This document shows positions 62,623 to 64,000 of a stretch of 64,000 nt of DNA, one piece after another. Each line of letters starts with the position of its first letter. The stretch's first letter is position 1. Source of the DNA: Streptomyces sp. NRRL WC-3742 (GTDB lineage: Bacteria > Actinomycetota > Actinomycetes > Streptomycetales > Streptomycetaceae); assembly GCF_000720635.1 (NCBI RefSeq), contig NZ_JOCF01000014.1, positions 1-64,000 on the forward strand. Direction: 5' to 3'. The notes under the pieces were generated by a model. It did not search any database, was not told the DNA's origin, and saw only the letters and a list, made by a program, of their open reading frames with translations. The position numbers were made by a program, and so were the translations under genes.

Positions 62623-63405
62623 GTGGAGCAGCAGCAGGGGTGGGGCGGCCCGGAGGCGGCGCCGTCCGGGGGCGCGTGGCCGGCCAACGAGCTGGAGCAG
62701 GTGCTGACCGCCGCGCTGGGCGATCCGGGGGCGACGCCCCGGGTGTTCGAGGTGCTGGGCCGCAGCCAGGTGTGGATCCCGCTGCCCGCCGGGGGAGACC
62801 CGCAGGGGCAGGGGCTGGACCTGCCGACGATCGAGCTGGGCGGGGACCCGTACGTGCCCGTCTTCTCCTCGCAGGAGGTGTTCCTGCAGCAGGCACCGGG
62901 GATGGCCTTCGCGGTCGCGCCGGTCTGGGAGTTCGCCCGGGGGCTGCCGCTGGGCGTGGGGATCGCCGTCAATCCGGAGGCCGCGGTGGGCATCCCGGTG
63001 CCTCCGCAGGGGGTGGCCGAGCTGCGCCGCGGGCCCCGGGAGGACAGGTGGGAGCACCCGGAGGCGCCCACCGGCGGGCGGGTCGCGCTGCGCGAGCCCG
63101 TGCCGGGGGAGGACCCGGAGTACTTCCTCGCCGCCTGCCGGGCCGAACTGGCGGCCCTGCCCGGGGTGTTGACCGCGCGCCGGGCGCTGGCGAGCATCGA
63201 GGGCGAGGCGACCGTGATGTTCGTGGGCGTCCAGCTGGACCAGGCGGCCCCGGCGGACCCCGCGGCGGTGAACGAGGCACTCGGCCGGGCGCTGGGAACC
63301 GCGCCGCTGCCCGGTGGCGTCCACCTCGTGCTGCTCGACCTCGCCGACGACCCGGTGGTCGAGTGGCTGCTCACCCGGGTGATGCCGTTCTACTCGCGGG
63401 TGTGA
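62623..63405 (+). CDS. SseB-family protein
   Basis: A 260-residue protein. The N-terminal SseB domain (ELEQVLTAALGDPGATPRVFEVLGRSQVWIPLP, YVPVFSSQEVFLQ) is followed by a C-terminal SseB_C-like part (ALPGVLTARRALASIEGEATVMFVGVQLDQ). SseB (enhanced serine sensitivity) has a poorly understood link to serine metabolism in E. coli, and its place next to the serine/glycine genes fits. GTG at 62623 is the start (VEQQQGWGG); no strong RBS is visible. A second SseB-family gene follows. Confidence 0.85.
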   Translation: MEQQQGWGGPEAAPSGGAWPANELEQVLTAALGDPGATPRVFEVLGRSQVWIPLPAGGDPQGQGLDLPTIELGGDPYVPVFSSQEVFLQQAPGMAFAVAPVWEFARGLPLGVGIAVNPEAAVGIPVPPQGVAELRRGPREDRWEHPEAPTGGRVALREPVPGEDPEYFLAACRAELAALPGVLTARRALASIEGEATVMFVGVQLDQAAPADPAAVNEALGRALGTAPLPGGVHLVLLDLADDPVVEWLLTRVMPFYSRV

Positions 63406-63445
63406 GCCGGGCGCGAGCCGGGCGTGAGCGGGGTTCTCGAGCGGT

Positions 63446-63467
63446 GTTCTGTCGAAGTTCTGTCGAA
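63446..63467 (+). repeat. 11-bp direct repeat
   Basis: GTTCTGTCGAA occurs twice in immediate succession (63446-63456 and 63457-63467) between the two SseB genes. It may be a regulatory site or slippage product. Confidence 0.4.
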
Positions 63468-63567
63468 GGCACGTCGCCGTGGCGGTGGCCCTCTGCCGCG
63501 CCATAGGGTGCGTGCAGACGGCTGACGGCCGGCGGGATGAGCGAAAGAGGCGCGGCGAGGTGGGCGC

Positions 63568-64000
63568 ATGAGTGCGGGAGCGGGAGCGGTCGGTGGACCG
63601 GGGCCCTGGGGCCAGGCACCGGCCGGGCGCCCCGGGGCGGACCCGGGCGCGTTGGAGCGCGCCCTGCGCGAGGTCGCACCGGAGCGTTACGAGGCGTACG
63701 AGCAGCTGCTGCACGCCCTGGCCGCGGGCCAGGTCTGGATGCTGCTGTGGCACGGCACGCCGGGCAGCCCCGACGCCCAGTACGGGAACATGGAGATCAG
63801 CGGCCACGGCTACGCGCCGGCCGTCACCTCCCCCGAGCAGCTGACGGCCTCGGGCTGGACGCGGGCCCACGAGGTGATCTCCGGGCGGGAGATCGCCGCC
63901 TCGCTGTACCGGACGCGCTGGGGCCTGTGGCTGAATCCGCACGCCCCCGGCGGCGGCGTCGGCGTGCCCTGGGCGGACCTGCGGCGGATCGCCGCCGGGC
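63568..64000 (+). CDS. SseB-family protein, 3' end beyond window
   Basis: A partial gene starting at ATG 63568 and running open to the window edge (144 codons). It reads SAGAGAVGGPGPWGQAPAGR, then ALERALREVAPERYEAYEQLLHALAAGQVWMLLWHGTPGSPDAQYGNMEISGHGYAPAVTSPEQL, which resembles the SseB fold (aligned strands of xVWMLLW and xAPAVTSPEQL). With the preceding gene it makes a tandem pair, probably one transcript. C-terminus not seen. Confidence 0.75.
   Translation, partial: MSAGAGAVGGPGPWGQAPAGRPGADPGALERALREVAPERYEAYEQLLHALAAGQVWMLLWHGTPGSPDAQYGNMEISGHGYAPAVTSPEQLTASGWTRAHEVISGREIAASLYRTRWGLWLNPHAPGGGVGVPWADLRRIAAG

Overview
The window is high-GC chromosomal DNA from a member of the Streptomycetaceae (Streptomyces or Kitasatospora). 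The signs are many GTG starts, 4-base GTGA/ATGA gene overlaps, the GlgE glucan set, a family 2B (EshA-type) encapsulin, a WhiJ-like DUF5753/DUF397/ATPase locus, DUF6230/DUF6114 proteins and a TTA codon. Gene density is high and most of the window looks like stable housekeeping DNA. The accessory-looking part is about 47-53 kb.

Layout. 0-0.34 kb: gene-free and packed with perfect hairpins. 0.34-4.5 kb: a MarR regulator, three translationally coupled AIM24 genes, a DUF2127 and a DUF3817 membrane protein. 4.6-8.1 kb: two tandem secreted M4 metalloproteases with shared upstream elements. 8.6-13.7 kb: MarR-DUF3817 pair, IcmA-type isobutyryl-CoA mutase large subunit with paired operators, a TetR regulator, and a thioredoxin/TPR co-chaperone. 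14.4-17.3 kb: DUF6230, DUF6114 and a Pro/Thr-rich exported protein. 17.4-22.3 kb: pyruvate kinase, acetate kinase and phosphate acetyltransferase.

22.5-34 kb is an alpha-glucan block: glgE-treS-mak-glgB on the minus strand and a divergent alpha-glucan phosphorylase. TreS makes maltose from trehalose, Mak phosphorylates it, GlgE polymerises maltose-1-phosphate, GlgB branches the chain, and GlgP and GlgX (40.4-42.6 kb) break it down. 34-40.5 kb: a secreted protein, a heterodimeric ABC exporter pair and the encapsulin shell gene, whose 3' end overlaps glgX tail to tail. 42.9-47 kb: three tandem L,D-transpeptidase lipoproteins.

47-53 kb: two HATPase proteins, a DUF397 protein, a truncated DUF5753 regulator, a decayed toxin-antitoxin pair, an EamA transporter, and then the most unusual part of the window. 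Two paralogous small exported-type proteins point away from each other. Each is preceded by the same perfect 14-bp palindrome. Between the palindromes lies about 1 kb of tandem units carrying hairpins whose stems covary between units. A separate portable palindrome (GCGCAGGAAGTCGGC arms) occurs five times in the window, three of them here.

53-57.5 kb: SnoaL-like protein, TetR regulator divergent from an FMN reductase-MFS exporter pair with a triple operator, and a Pro-rich membrane protein. 57.6-62.1 kb: glycine/serine catabolism (gcvT-gcvH-glyA, then sdaA) behind a tandem glycine riboswitch at 62.2-62.4 kb. 62.6-64 kb: two SseB-family genes, the second cut by the window edge. I saw no tRNA, rRNA, CRISPR array, insertion sequence or phage gene.
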